Shown here: piece after piece, positions 1 to 8,900 of the stretch
How positions within the stretch are numbered: the stretch's first letter is position 1
Layout: every line of letters starts with the position of its first letter
Assembly: GCA_022508845.1 (NCBI GenBank)
Contig: JAFLUL010000002.1
Location: 33,453 to 66,122 of the forward strand
Length of the DNA stretch: 32,670 nucleotides
DNA from: Oscillospiraceae bacterium
Lineage (GTDB): Bacteria > Bacillota > Clostridia > Oscillospirales > Acutalibacteraceae
Direction of reading: 5' to 3'
Program-made: the position numbers and the translations under genes
The notes under the pieces: model-generated
What the model was told of the DNA's origin: nothing
Seen by the model: only the letters and a program-made list of their open reading frames with translations
Databases searched by the model: none

Positions 1-91
1 TTTTCTCGTCACGATATCAGCGTGAAATTCTAATTTTTGTTCGGGATTTTCTCGTTATAATATCAGTGTGTAAGTTTAATTTTCGCTCAGG
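1..91. repeat. Two tandem imperfect copies of a ~46-bp unit
   Basis: Positions 1-46 and 47-91 align end to end, both starting TTTTCTCGT and sharing ATATCAG and AATTTT blocks, at roughly 75% identity by eye. The second copy runs into the 3' end of the thioredoxin reductase gene and contains its stop codon, so the first copy looks like a degenerate duplication of the gene's tail and 3' flank. The array may continue to the left of the window. I see no terminator in this stretch. Confidence 0.55.
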
Positions 92-987
92 TATTTTATA
101 GCCCCTGCTGCTGCCACTGCGCCGTCGGCGGCGGCGGTAACAAGCTGGCGCACTTCCTTTTGGCGGTTATCTCCCGCAACAAAAATTCCCGGTGTTTTGG
201 TTCGGCAGTTTTCGTCCGAGGCGGCGTAGCCTATGTCGTCCAGTTCGGCAACTGCTGCAAAACTGCGGGTTTCGGGTATGCGCCCAACGGCAACAAACAA
301 ACCGCTGACCTCTATCGTTGAAGCCGCACCGCTGTTGCTTGTTACCTCAATACTTTTCAGCCCTTTCTCTGCGTTCAGGGCGGTAACGCTGCTGTTTAAA
401 ACAAAACTTACGTTTTCTCGCTCCTTTAATTTTTGAACGGTTGAGGTTTCACCGCGAAATTCATCGCGGCGGTGTATGAGATAAACCGTGTTGGCAATGT
501 CTGAAAGATAGAGAGCGTCCTCAAGGGCGGTATTGCCGCCGCCAACAACCGCAACCTTTTTTTTGCGGAAAAAATTGCCGTCGCAGGTGGCGCAATAAGA
601 AACGCCTCTGCCTATAAGCTCATTTTCATTCGGCAGGCCAAGCTTTCGGGGGGCTGAGCCTGTTGCAATAATAACAGCGCGGGCAGTGTAGCTGCCGTGA
701 GGGGTGAAAACCGTTTTTATTTCGCCGTCTGTTTTTATATCAGTTGCCCGCTCAAGCTTGATCTCAGTTCCGAGGATCTTTGCCTGTTCGGTAAGGCGGG
801 TTGCAAAATCAAAGCCTGAGATATGTTCCCAGGTTGGGTAGTTTTCAATATCCGGCGTGTTTATTATCTGTCCGCCGCAGCTTTTTGCCTCCAAAACCAA
901 AACGCTCTTAAAGGCTCGGCGCGCGTAAACGGCGGCGGTAAGCCCCGCCGGGCCTCCGCCGATTATAATAATATCGTACATACTCAT
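76..987 (-). CDS. trxB: Thioredoxin reductase (NADPH, FAD-dependent)
   Basis: This 303-residue protein has the normal length and layout of a low-molecular-weight bacterial thioredoxin reductase. An N-terminal FAD-binding GGGPAG motif lies at residues 10-15, the redox-active CATC at 132-135, a second nucleotide-binding GGGNTA (NADPH side) at 149-154, and a C-terminal FAD motif GIFVAGD near 265-271. It passes electrons from NADPH through FAD and the CATC disulfide to thioredoxin in the cytoplasm. The start is the ATG at 987, which overlaps the thioredoxin stop codon as ATGA, so the two are translationally coupled. It is the last gene of the redox group on this strand and presumably recharges the thioredoxin that serves the Gpx-type peroxidase upstream. 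Confidence 0.95.
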   Translation of the reverse strand: MSMYDIIIIGGGPAGLTAAVYARRAFKSVLVLEAKSCGGQIINTPDIENYPTWEHISGFDFATRLTEQAKILGTEIKLERATDIKTDGEIKTVFTPHGSYTARAVIIATGSAPRKLGLPNENELIGRGVSYCATCDGNFFRKKKVAVVGGGNTALEDALYLSDIANTVYLIHRRDEFRGETSTVQKLKERENVSFVLNSSVTALNAEKGLKSIEVTSNSGAASTIEVSGLFVAVGRIPETRSFAAVAELDDIGYAASDENCRTKTPGIFVAGDNRQKEVRQLVTAAADGAVAAAGAIKYLSEN

Positions 988-1295
988 TCTTTGGCAAGCG
1001 AAATAAGCTCATCCTTTGAGATAAGCCCTACGCTGCGGTTTGTTTCCTCGCCGTTTTTAAAAACGATAAGGCAGGGAATTGAAGAAATGTCGTTATCCTC
1101 TGCCAGAGTTTCCTCATCGTCAACGTTAATCGAAACAAATTTTACTTCGCTCAGCTCATCCGAAACCTCTTCGAGAACGGGCGCAAGCATTTTGCATGGG
1201 CCGCACCAATCCGCGTTGAAATCGGCTATAACGGTCTTTTCGGATTTTAATACCTCCGTTTCAAAGGTATCTGACGTAACTTTTTTAACAGCCAT
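984..1295 (-). CDS. trxA: Thioredoxin
   Basis: This 103-residue protein has a single thioredoxin fold. The active site WCGPC is at residues 30-34 and the cis-proline at 74. It is a cytoplasmic dithiol donor reduced by the adjacent thioredoxin reductase. A Shine-Dalgarno AAGGAAG lies just before the ATG, and the stop overlaps the start of trxB by 4 nt. One oddity is a third cysteine directly after the cis-proline (IPC where most thioredoxins have IPT). That residue faces the active site and could affect substrate docking or be open to modification. Divergent Clostridia thioredoxins do vary here, so I do not read it as loss of function. Confidence 0.95.
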   Translation of the reverse strand: MAVKKVTSDTFETEVLKSEKTVIADFNADWCGPCKMLAPVLEEVSDELSEVKFVSINVDDEETLAEDNDISSIPCLIVFKNGEETNRSVGLISKDELISLAKE

Positions 1296-1346
1296 TTTTG
1301 TCTTCCTTTTCTTTTTTTCTTAGTTTATCCGCTTTTGCGGTTAAAA

Positions 1347-1885
1347 TTACAGCAGAGACTTTATGTGGCTCTCAAGCTTATCGGCGATTTCGGTGGGTGC
1401 AAAACGTTTAACAACGTTTCCCTCACGGTCAACAAGAAATTTGGTGAAATTCCAGCGGATATCTCCGGCTTTTTTTGTTGAACTGCTTAAGGCTGACATC
1501 ATTTTCATTGCGGCCTTGTTTGCAAATCCGCTGATTTCCTCCTCGGGCTGAGCTGACTTTAAGAATGAATAAAGCGGCTCCTCGTTTTCGCCGTTTACCT
1601 CAATTTTTGCGAGCTGATCAAACCGGGTTTTGTATTTGGCGGTGCAAAAGGAATGAATTTCCTCATCGCTGCCGGGCGCCTGGTTCATAAACTGGTTGCA
1701 GGGAAAATCAAGAACCTCAAAGCCCTGCCCGTGATACTTCTCGTAGAGCTTTTCGATGCCCTCATATTGAGGAGTAAAGCCGCAGCCCGTTGCGGTGTTA
1801 ATTATAAGCATAACCTTTCCCCTGAAATCCGAAAGGTCAAGCCCGCCCTCTCTGCGTTTTTTTTCTTAAAATCATAAATTGTCAT
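1347..1885 (-). CDS. Glutathione-peroxidase-family thiol peroxidase, apparent frameshift near the 5' end
   Basis: The open frame from 1811 gives 154 residues of a Gpx/BsaA-type peroxidase. It has the peroxidatic Cys10 in TATGCGF, Gln44 in NQAPG, and Trp120-Asn121 in RWNF, matching the Cys/Gln/Trp/Asn tetrad. It lacks the usual N-terminal ~24 residues. These are encoded just upstream in another frame: an ATG at 1885, preceded by a strong AAGGAGGGG site, reads MTIYDFKKK and then runs into a tract of eight A. Shifting frame at that tract restores a typical Gpx N-terminus (EGGLDLSDFRGKVMLIIN). The gene is therefore either a true 1-nt frameshift mutant, a sequencing or assembly error in the homopolymer, or expressed by slippage. 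Bacterial Gpx homologues with Cys usually use thioredoxin rather than glutathione, which fits the trxA-trxB genes directly downstream. Confidence 0.8.
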
Positions 1886-1910
1886 AATAAACCCCTCCTT
1901 TTATTTAAGC

Positions 1911-1947
1911 GCAATTAAATTGCATTAAATAAAAAATGAGGCGTCAA
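1911..1947 (-). promoter_or_regulatory. Candidate promoter with a palindrome over the -10 for the peroxidase-thioredoxin group
   Basis: On the minus strand, TTGACG (1947-1942) is followed after 17 nt by TGCAAT, a weak -10. This overlaps a perfect palindrome, GCAATTAAATTGC, at 1911-1923. A dyad over the -10 is the usual layout of a repressor site, but I do not recognise the binding protein. The gap between the flavin reductase stop and the peroxidase start is only 75 nt, so read-through from upstream is also possible. Confidence 0.35.
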
Positions 1948-1960
1948 GTATTATATGCGA

Positions 1961-2524
1961 TTATTTGATGGCAAGCCCGTCTTTAAAAGCATTCCCAACT
2001 CTGCCGCCAACCTTATAATAGCCGCAGGTAAAGGGGTCAAAGGCAATGGCCTCCAGCGAATCAATATCCACCTTGCCGTCTTTTAAATTGGCTTCTTCAA
2101 CCGTTGTTCTCAGCACCTTGCCCGCAACGCCGATACCGGTTTCTCCGCTCTGGTATTCGATAAACTCGCATTCCATTGCAACGGGAAGCTCGTTTATTAT
2201 CGGCGCGTCAATAATATCCGATTTTGTGTAGGTGAGTCCGCTTTTTGCGAGCTTATCCTTTTCTTTATTCCCGCTTACAACTCCGAAATAGTCAGCCTCG
2301 ATAACGTGCTTTGCGTCCGCAATGTGAACGGCAAAGGCCTTTCTTTTTTTAATATTTTCAACAGTCTTATGGCTCTCAGAGAGATTGAGGGCGATCATAT
2401 CGCTTTGGATCATCATGCCCCATGCGGCGTTCATAACGTCAACGCTGCCGTCCTCGTTAAAGGTGGAGATGAGCAGCACCGGCATAGGAAAAATCGCGTC
2501 TGTTGTTTTGATCTGCTTTTTCAT
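1961..2524 (-). CDS. Flavin reductase / flavoredoxin-like FMN-binding protein
   Basis: This 187-residue cytoplasmic protein looks like the flavin reductase-like (split-barrel FMN-binding) family. It shows the N-terminal PMPVLLISTFNEDG strand, the N-A-A-W-G motif around residues 32-36, and the conserved FGVVSGN...D loop near 80-92, all typical of flavoredoxin-type proteins in anaerobes. It would hold FMN and shuttle electrons between reduced ferredoxin or NAD(P)H and an unknown acceptor. The start ATG at 2524 follows AAGGAG at good spacing. It has its own upstream promoter and lies on the same strand as the peroxidase-thioredoxin genes, consistent with an oxygen or redox stress role. The physiological partner cannot be told from the sequence. 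Confidence 0.85.
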   Translation of the reverse strand: MKKQIKTTDAIFPMPVLLISTFNEDGSVDVMNAAWGMMIQSDMIALNLSESHKTVENIKKRKAFAVHIADAKHVIEADYFGVVSGNKEKDKLAKSGLTYTKSDIIDAPIINELPVAMECEFIEYQSGETGIGVAGKVLRTTVEEANLKDGKVDIDSLEAIAFDPFTCGYYKVGGRVGNAFKDGLAIK

Positions 2525-2587
2525 AATTGTTTCTCCTTTTTATATTATTAGAGGTATTAACATATTTATCCTTTTTTCACAGAAAAC

Positions 2588-2616
2588 ATATTATCATATT
2601 ATTAAGAGAAAATCAA
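2588..2616 (-). promoter_or_regulatory. SigA-type promoter of the flavin reductase gene
   Basis: Read on the minus strand, TTGATT (2616-2611), a 17-nt spacer, then TAATAT (2593-2588). This places the transcription start about 55 nt upstream of the flavin reductase ATG. Confidence 0.6.
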
Positions 2617-2771
2617 ATCGAATTTTTTTAGATACAAGTATATTATTATGAAAAATTTTACTGTTTTCCAAGGTTTCAAAAGGTTTTTTTAGAGCAAGCA
2701 AATATTTTTTGCGGAATGTTTGCCGATATAAGCGTTATTTTTGAATTTTTAAAAAATATTTTAATTTAGAG

Positions 2772-2800
2772 TTGCAAAAGGGTTGGATATTTGGTATTAT
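2772..2800 (+). promoter_or_regulatory. SigA-type promoter of the giant secreted protein gene
   Basis: TTGCAA at 2772-2777 and TATTAT at 2795-2800 with exactly 17 nt between. The start would be near 2807, leaving an unusually long leader of about 158 nt before the ATG at 2965. Between 2620 and 2771 I see only AT-rich sequence with no gene. Confidence 0.65.
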
Positions 2801-2806
2801 GTAAGA

Positions 2807-2964
2807 TGAAAAAATGGCGTATTGTCTGAAAGTATACCCAAAAGGCATTGTTTATCGCTGCTCGCGAGTACGGGGTCAGACGAAAAACAGCGGCAAATTA
2901 AACATTCCCAAACGGTTATTTGCGCAATACGGTTTTCCGGTATTGAAAGGAGAATGATAGATAC
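2807..2964 (+). promoter_or_regulatory. Potentially structured 5' leader with a pseudoknot, unassigned class
   Basis: Several exact complementary segments nest in this leader. P1 is CGTATTG (2818-2824) with CAATACG (2925-2931). P2 is TCTGA (2825-2829) with TCAGA (2876-2880). P3 is GCAAAT (2893-2898) with ATTTGC (2918-2923). A possible pseudoknot joins CGCTG (2856-2860) inside P2 to CAGCG (2888-2892) outside it. The 3' strand of P1 can instead pair with GTATTG (2940-2945) to form a hairpin right before the AAAGGAG ribosome site (2946-2952). Two mutually exclusive folds next to a ribosome site is riboswitch-like logic. It does not match c-di-GMP-I/II, preQ1, THF, fluoride or cobalamin consensus motifs as I know them. 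Confidence 0.45.
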
Positions 2965-5900
2965 ATGGAAAAGAAAAATATTATGAACTATAGCGTACCG
3001 AAAAAAATGCTCAGCGCATTTTTGGCGTTTGTTATGGTACTTACTGCGGTAGCAGTGGGTATAATTCCGCTTGACCCAGTTACACAGTTTAAGGTGAATG
3101 CAGCATATACGGAGCTTACGGCATTTCCAACTAACGCAACCGCGTTAAACGGATATTATAAGCTGACGTCAAATAAAACGATTTCTGCTTCTGGTACCAC
3201 TGCCAGCGGTTGGTCTGTGGCCGCAAATGCAACGGCACTTATATATATTGCTGAGGGCGTAACTCTTACCGTGACCGGCGGAAAAGCCTCCGGTACTACC
3301 GGTGGTAAAGCAGGCATTCTTATGAATACCGGTAGCGTTTTGATTATAACAGGTCCCGGTAACCTCAAAGTTACCGGCGGTAATGGAGCAAACGGCAGTA
3401 ATGGTTCCAAAGGCGAAGATGCATCTACAGCAGACAGTGGCAAAGGCGGTGCTGGCGGAGCTGGTGGCGGCGGCGGCGGAGCCGGCATCGGCGGCAATGG
3501 CGGCGATGGTGGCAGTGGTGCTAGTGAAACCAGTTCATCCGATGTGAATGGAAATTCCGGTTCTTCTGGATCGAACGGCGGAGCCGGTGGTACGGTTTAT
3601 GTTTTGACATACGGAACTAATACTTTAACTGCAGGTAGCGGCGGCAGCGGCGGCAGCGGCGGTTCCGCAGGTGGTAATTCGTCCTTTATGATTACGTGGT
3701 ACGGCGGTGGCGGCGGAGCCGGCGGCGGCGGCGGTTATGGCGGTTCTGCTATTGGTGGCGGCGGAGCCGGAGCTGGCGGCGGCGGCGGCGGAGCCGGTGG
3801 TCGCTACTCTCAAGATAAGGGTTCTCCTGGCCTTGGAGGAAAAGGCTCAAGCAATGGTAGCAACGGATCCGGCGGAAGTTGGAAAACTTCTGGTTCGGGA
3901 GGCAGTGCAGGTACGAATGGCACCGGTTCGCTAGGTTATACTGCTCCTGAGGCTGCAAAAATTACAGTCAGTCTCAACAAAGTCGGCGGAACAGGTGGTA
4001 GTAACGATGTAAAGTGCACTATCGGCTATCCAATGACAACAATTACTCCACCCACCAAAGTAGGATATACATTTGAGGGATATTATACTGCCGAGTCCGG
4101 TGGAACGAAATATTATAATGCAGATGGCAGTTCCGCACATATTCTTGATTATAGAGCTCTTGATCTTTATGCTCATTGGACTTTAAATAAGCACTATATT
4201 GATATAAACAGCTATATTTATTCCGTTTCAAAGGACACCGGAACAGACGATGGCGGCCTTGGAAATAAGGCAACCGCCAATGTAACTGTTGGAGGAACGC
4301 TGGTTGGTAATGCGGTAAACGACTACTATGGTCAGCACGATTACAATAGTTCCTACAGTATTTCTGTCGAGCCAATCGCCGGTTGGAAATTAGACGGCGT
4401 AAGAGAACCCTTAAGTGGGTATACAATTGGTGTGAATACTGATTCAAGCATTGTTGTGAGCGGCAATATCCCCGATAATAATCTGTCTTTCCGGTTTAAT
4501 CTTCGACCCAAGGTAATCAAGCTTACACTGGATGATCAAAATGCCGACAGCGGCAAGACCGGTACGGCTACTGTCTATTACAAATACCAGCAGAATTCCA
4601 CTCAGGATACGAGCAATACAAGTTATACCGGCACATATTTTACAAACGGAGATAATTCTAATAATACTGTTACCGGGGTTATCACTGCTATTACAAAACC
4701 CGAAAAAATCGGCTATACATTTGATGGTTATTGGGATGCTGCAATCGGCGGTACGCAATATATTGATACTAATGGTAACTTTATAGAGACTTACGGTCAA
4801 ACAGCGTATAATACTTTTACTGAGGATAATACGCTCTATGCCCATTGGACACTCACTTCGTATACCATAACATATAACACCAACGGCGGTGATCCAATTA
4901 CCGCTAAAACATACACAACAACGGATAACACCTACAGATTGCCCACTCCGGAGAGAAAAGGCTATAATTTTGTAAGGTGGGACGCTTCTAATAACACCGG
5001 AAACTGGGATCAACCAAGCTATAAAGCTGACGATCCGGTTAGCGGCAAATACGGCGATGTTACTCTCACAGCCGTATGGGAGCCGAGAACATTTACCGTT
5101 ACTCTTGATAAGGATGGCGGAGAAGGCGGAGATTCGGTTGTTCATCCCACCTTTGATGCCGATATGCCGGAAATCAGCATACCCTCAAAATTGGGCTATG
5201 ATTTTGACGGTTACTATGCAGAAGAAGACGGCAAGGGAACGAAGTATTATGATGAGTTCGGTAGATCCGCAAATAAATGGGATCGAACCTCGCTCACTAA
5301 GCTCTATGCCAAATGGATACCGGACGAATATACAATTATATATAACGGCAATCAGCCTGAGGGTGCTTCCGGCAGTGTTGCTGATCTTCCCGGAAGCCAT
5401 ACCGAAACCTACGGTGAAGAGGTTACCATAGCAAATGCTCCCACCTTAGCCGGCTGGACATTTGAGGGCTGGAATACAACTCCCGACGGCAAGGGCGATT
5501 GGTATTATGCGGGTGATAAAGTTGCCGACAACAAGCTCTATCCCGGCACAAACAGCGGTTCTGTTACGCTCTATGCCCAGTGGACGCCGAAAACATACAC
5601 GGTTCATTTTGACGGCAACGGCTTCACCGGCGGTCTTATGCACGATCAGACCTTTACCTACGATACGCCCGGCAGACTCTCCGCAAACGGTTATTCTCGC
5701 AGATATACCGTTACATACCACGAGATATATAACGGCGTTGATACTTTGCATACAACATACGCAATATACACCTTTGCCGGATGGGCAACTGAAGAAGACG
5801 GAGCCGTTAAATATACAAACGGACAAACAGACGTTAAAAATATTACATCAGAGGACGAAATAACCCTTTATGCCGTTTGGGAGGGCGGAACCGTAACCCT

Positions 5901-8900
5901 TGCAAACTACCCCCACACGGGTACGGCCATTGAGGCATGGTATTCCGACAGCAGCCTCAGCGACAGCAGCTATGCCGGAAAGCCCGGGGAAACCTATAAG
6001 CCCGGAAAAAACGTTGACCTCTATGCAAAATGGGTTGAGAATGAATATGATATTATTTATGCCGCAAACGGCGCAGAAGGAACGGCGCCCGATTCGCAGA
6101 CCGGCATAAAATATGACGAGCATGTTACATTAAAAGACAGCGGAACGCTTTCAAAAACAGGCTATGAATTTGCCGGCTGGAACACCGAGGAAAACGGCAG
6201 CGGAACTCAGTATAATGCCGGAGATAAGGTTCAAGGGCTTACAATGGACAGCTCCATAACCCTTTATGCGCAGTGGACGCCCAAAACCTATACCGTTACT
6301 TTCCATTCCAATGACGGTACAGGCAGCTCCGCAGCAGCTTCGGCCACCTATGACGCAGCCTGGCCTGCCGCTCCCTCCATTGCTCGCGCCGGACTTACCT
6401 TTGAAGGCTGGTACAGCGAGAACGGAGAGGTTAAGTATTATAACGCGGACGGCACTCCCGTTAACAGTGCCTACACAATTGACGGCGATACGGAAGTTTA
6501 CGCCAAATGGACGACCGTTAAATACAGCATAAAATATGTGTCGGGCGTTGCCGGAGATACCAATGTTTCGGATATGCCTGAAACTAACCCCGCCGAAAAG
6601 GAATACGGAGTTAACTTAACTCTTGCCTCCGCTCCGAAAAGAACCGGATATGTTTTCGCAGGCTGGGCAACCGTCGACGGAAAAATTATTTATGCAGCCG
6701 GAGCCGATTTTAACGCCGATCCCGAAAATGTAACCGATGAAACCGTTATAACTCTCACTGCAACCTGGGAGGCTGTTAAATATACCGTTGAATATGACGG
6801 CAATGTTCCCTCCGGTGCTGACAGCAGTACGCTTTCAAACGTTCCCGCGGCTCAAACCAAAACCTACGGCGCAGCTCTTAAGCTGAGCGAAACAACTCCC
6901 TCGCTTGCGGGATATGAATTTTTAGGCTGGGAAATTTATGTTGGAGAAAACAGAATCGGCACAGGTATGCTTAATGCCGGAGCTGTACTCAACACGGACT
7001 ATGTTAACGCACAGGGTGAAAAGGTAACTCTTAAAGCGCATTGGACTGAAGTTGGATATAAGGTTATCTATAACGCAAACGGCGGCGAACCTGAAACTCA
7101 GGAATTTGATGTTTCATACGGTGTAACTTATCCCATACCCGAAGCTGTTACAAGAACCGGTTATGAATTTATCGGCTGGTTCACAAGCACAGGTGTTGAG
7201 ATACATCCCGGCGATGACGTTTATAATCCGCCGGCAGGAACGGTTCTCTTTGCCCGCTGGGAAATAAATAAGAGCACAGTTAAGGTTGATCCGAACGGCG
7301 GTAACTGGGATGGCGAAACCGAAAAGACCTATACTGACGGATATGATTCATATATTGATATCCCCGTACCCACAAGAGAAGGCTATACCTTTACCGGCTG
7401 GGTTCTTAAAGGCGAAGGCGATTCAGAGCCGAACGGAAAGCTCTATGACAATACCTATGTATTCGGCGCAGAGAAGAACAAAACCGATATCCTCACAGCT
7501 CAATGGGATCAGATAAAGTTTGATATAACCCTTATTCTCGGAGCCGGTTATGAGGTTGTTGAACAGAGCGCTTCTTCCGTTGAATATAACGGCAGTTATA
7601 CTGTTAAAATCAAACTTTCCGAGGGCTATACAAAGAGCGGCGCGCCGAGCGCAACGGTCAATAGCTTACCTCTTGGCGCTGTAGATAACGGCGACGGAAC
7701 CTATACATACACCGTTACTGAAATAAAAGAAAATAAGACGGTTAAAATTGAGGACGCTCAGAAAAACACTTATAACATTACCGTAACCGATGACGGCGCA
7801 AAAGGCATTGCCGGCTATGCGCCTCAAAACAGCGTAAGCGTTGAGCACGGCACCGGAACAACCACCATAACCGTAACTCTTGATGACGCTTACTCAAATT
7901 CAGATGCTCCGGTTATAACTTATAACGCTTCCAAGGCAAGCCTTTCCGGCGGCGTTAAGAAGGTCGTTAACGGCAAGACGGTTTACACCTATACGGTATA
8001 TAATGTAACTGATGATTGCGAGTTTATCATAGGCTCAGCAACAGCTAACAGCTATATTGTAACTCTCAGCGGAACAATGGTTGGATATACTGTTACAGAG
8101 TATCCGGCTTCGTCCGTTGAATACGGAAAATCAGTAAGCTTTACAATTGAGCTGGAAGACGCATACTCAAAGAGCGGCGCTCCCGAATGCTCCGTTAAAA
8201 TAGGCGAAAACGATGTTGAAAGCTCTGATATCAAGGTGTCTGTAAACGGCAGATTCATAACATACACCGTTGAGAACATAACTGATAACACTCAGATATT
8301 TATCGGGGATGCAGTTATAAACGAATATTCGGTAACTCTTGTTTCCTCCGATGTTGGTTACAGCGTAACAACCTATCCGGCGGCTGTTGTCAGCCATGGC
8401 GATAGCGTAACAGTTAAAATAATGCTCAACGAAGCTTACAGCAACTCTCCCGCCCCGGCCATCAGCCTTGATCCGGCAAGCGCAGGAAGCGCCCTGCGCC
8501 ATAAGAACGGCAATGAAGTTACCTATACCGTTACAAATATAAAGGACGATATCAAGATAACAATAGGCGACGCAGCAAAAAACAGATACACAGTAACATT
8601 CTATCCGGGCGCCGGAGTTGATATGTTTGATATGGATAAAAACGAGATCACCGAAGGTAAACAGTTCGCGGTTTATTACGGCGACAGCTTCAGCTTCACT
8701 CTCGGAAACACCGGCTCGTTTATACCCAAGGTTTTCGCAAACGGAGTTGCTGTTGAGCCGAATGCGAACGGAGTTTATACCGTAAATGTTACGAGAAATA
8801 TCATCATAACAACAGAGGACGTTAAGTATACCGTGATCTTTGTTGACTGGGATAATTCAATTCTTGCATCGTTTATAGTTTCGGCTCACGATAACGCTCC

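Noticed and set aside
3156-3497. Proline-rich antisense reading frame
   Set aside because: It is the mirror of the GGC-rich glycine tract of the giant protein, with no ribosome site or sensible start.
4444-5145. 233-codon antisense frame
   Set aside because: It is a shadow of the InlB repeat region.
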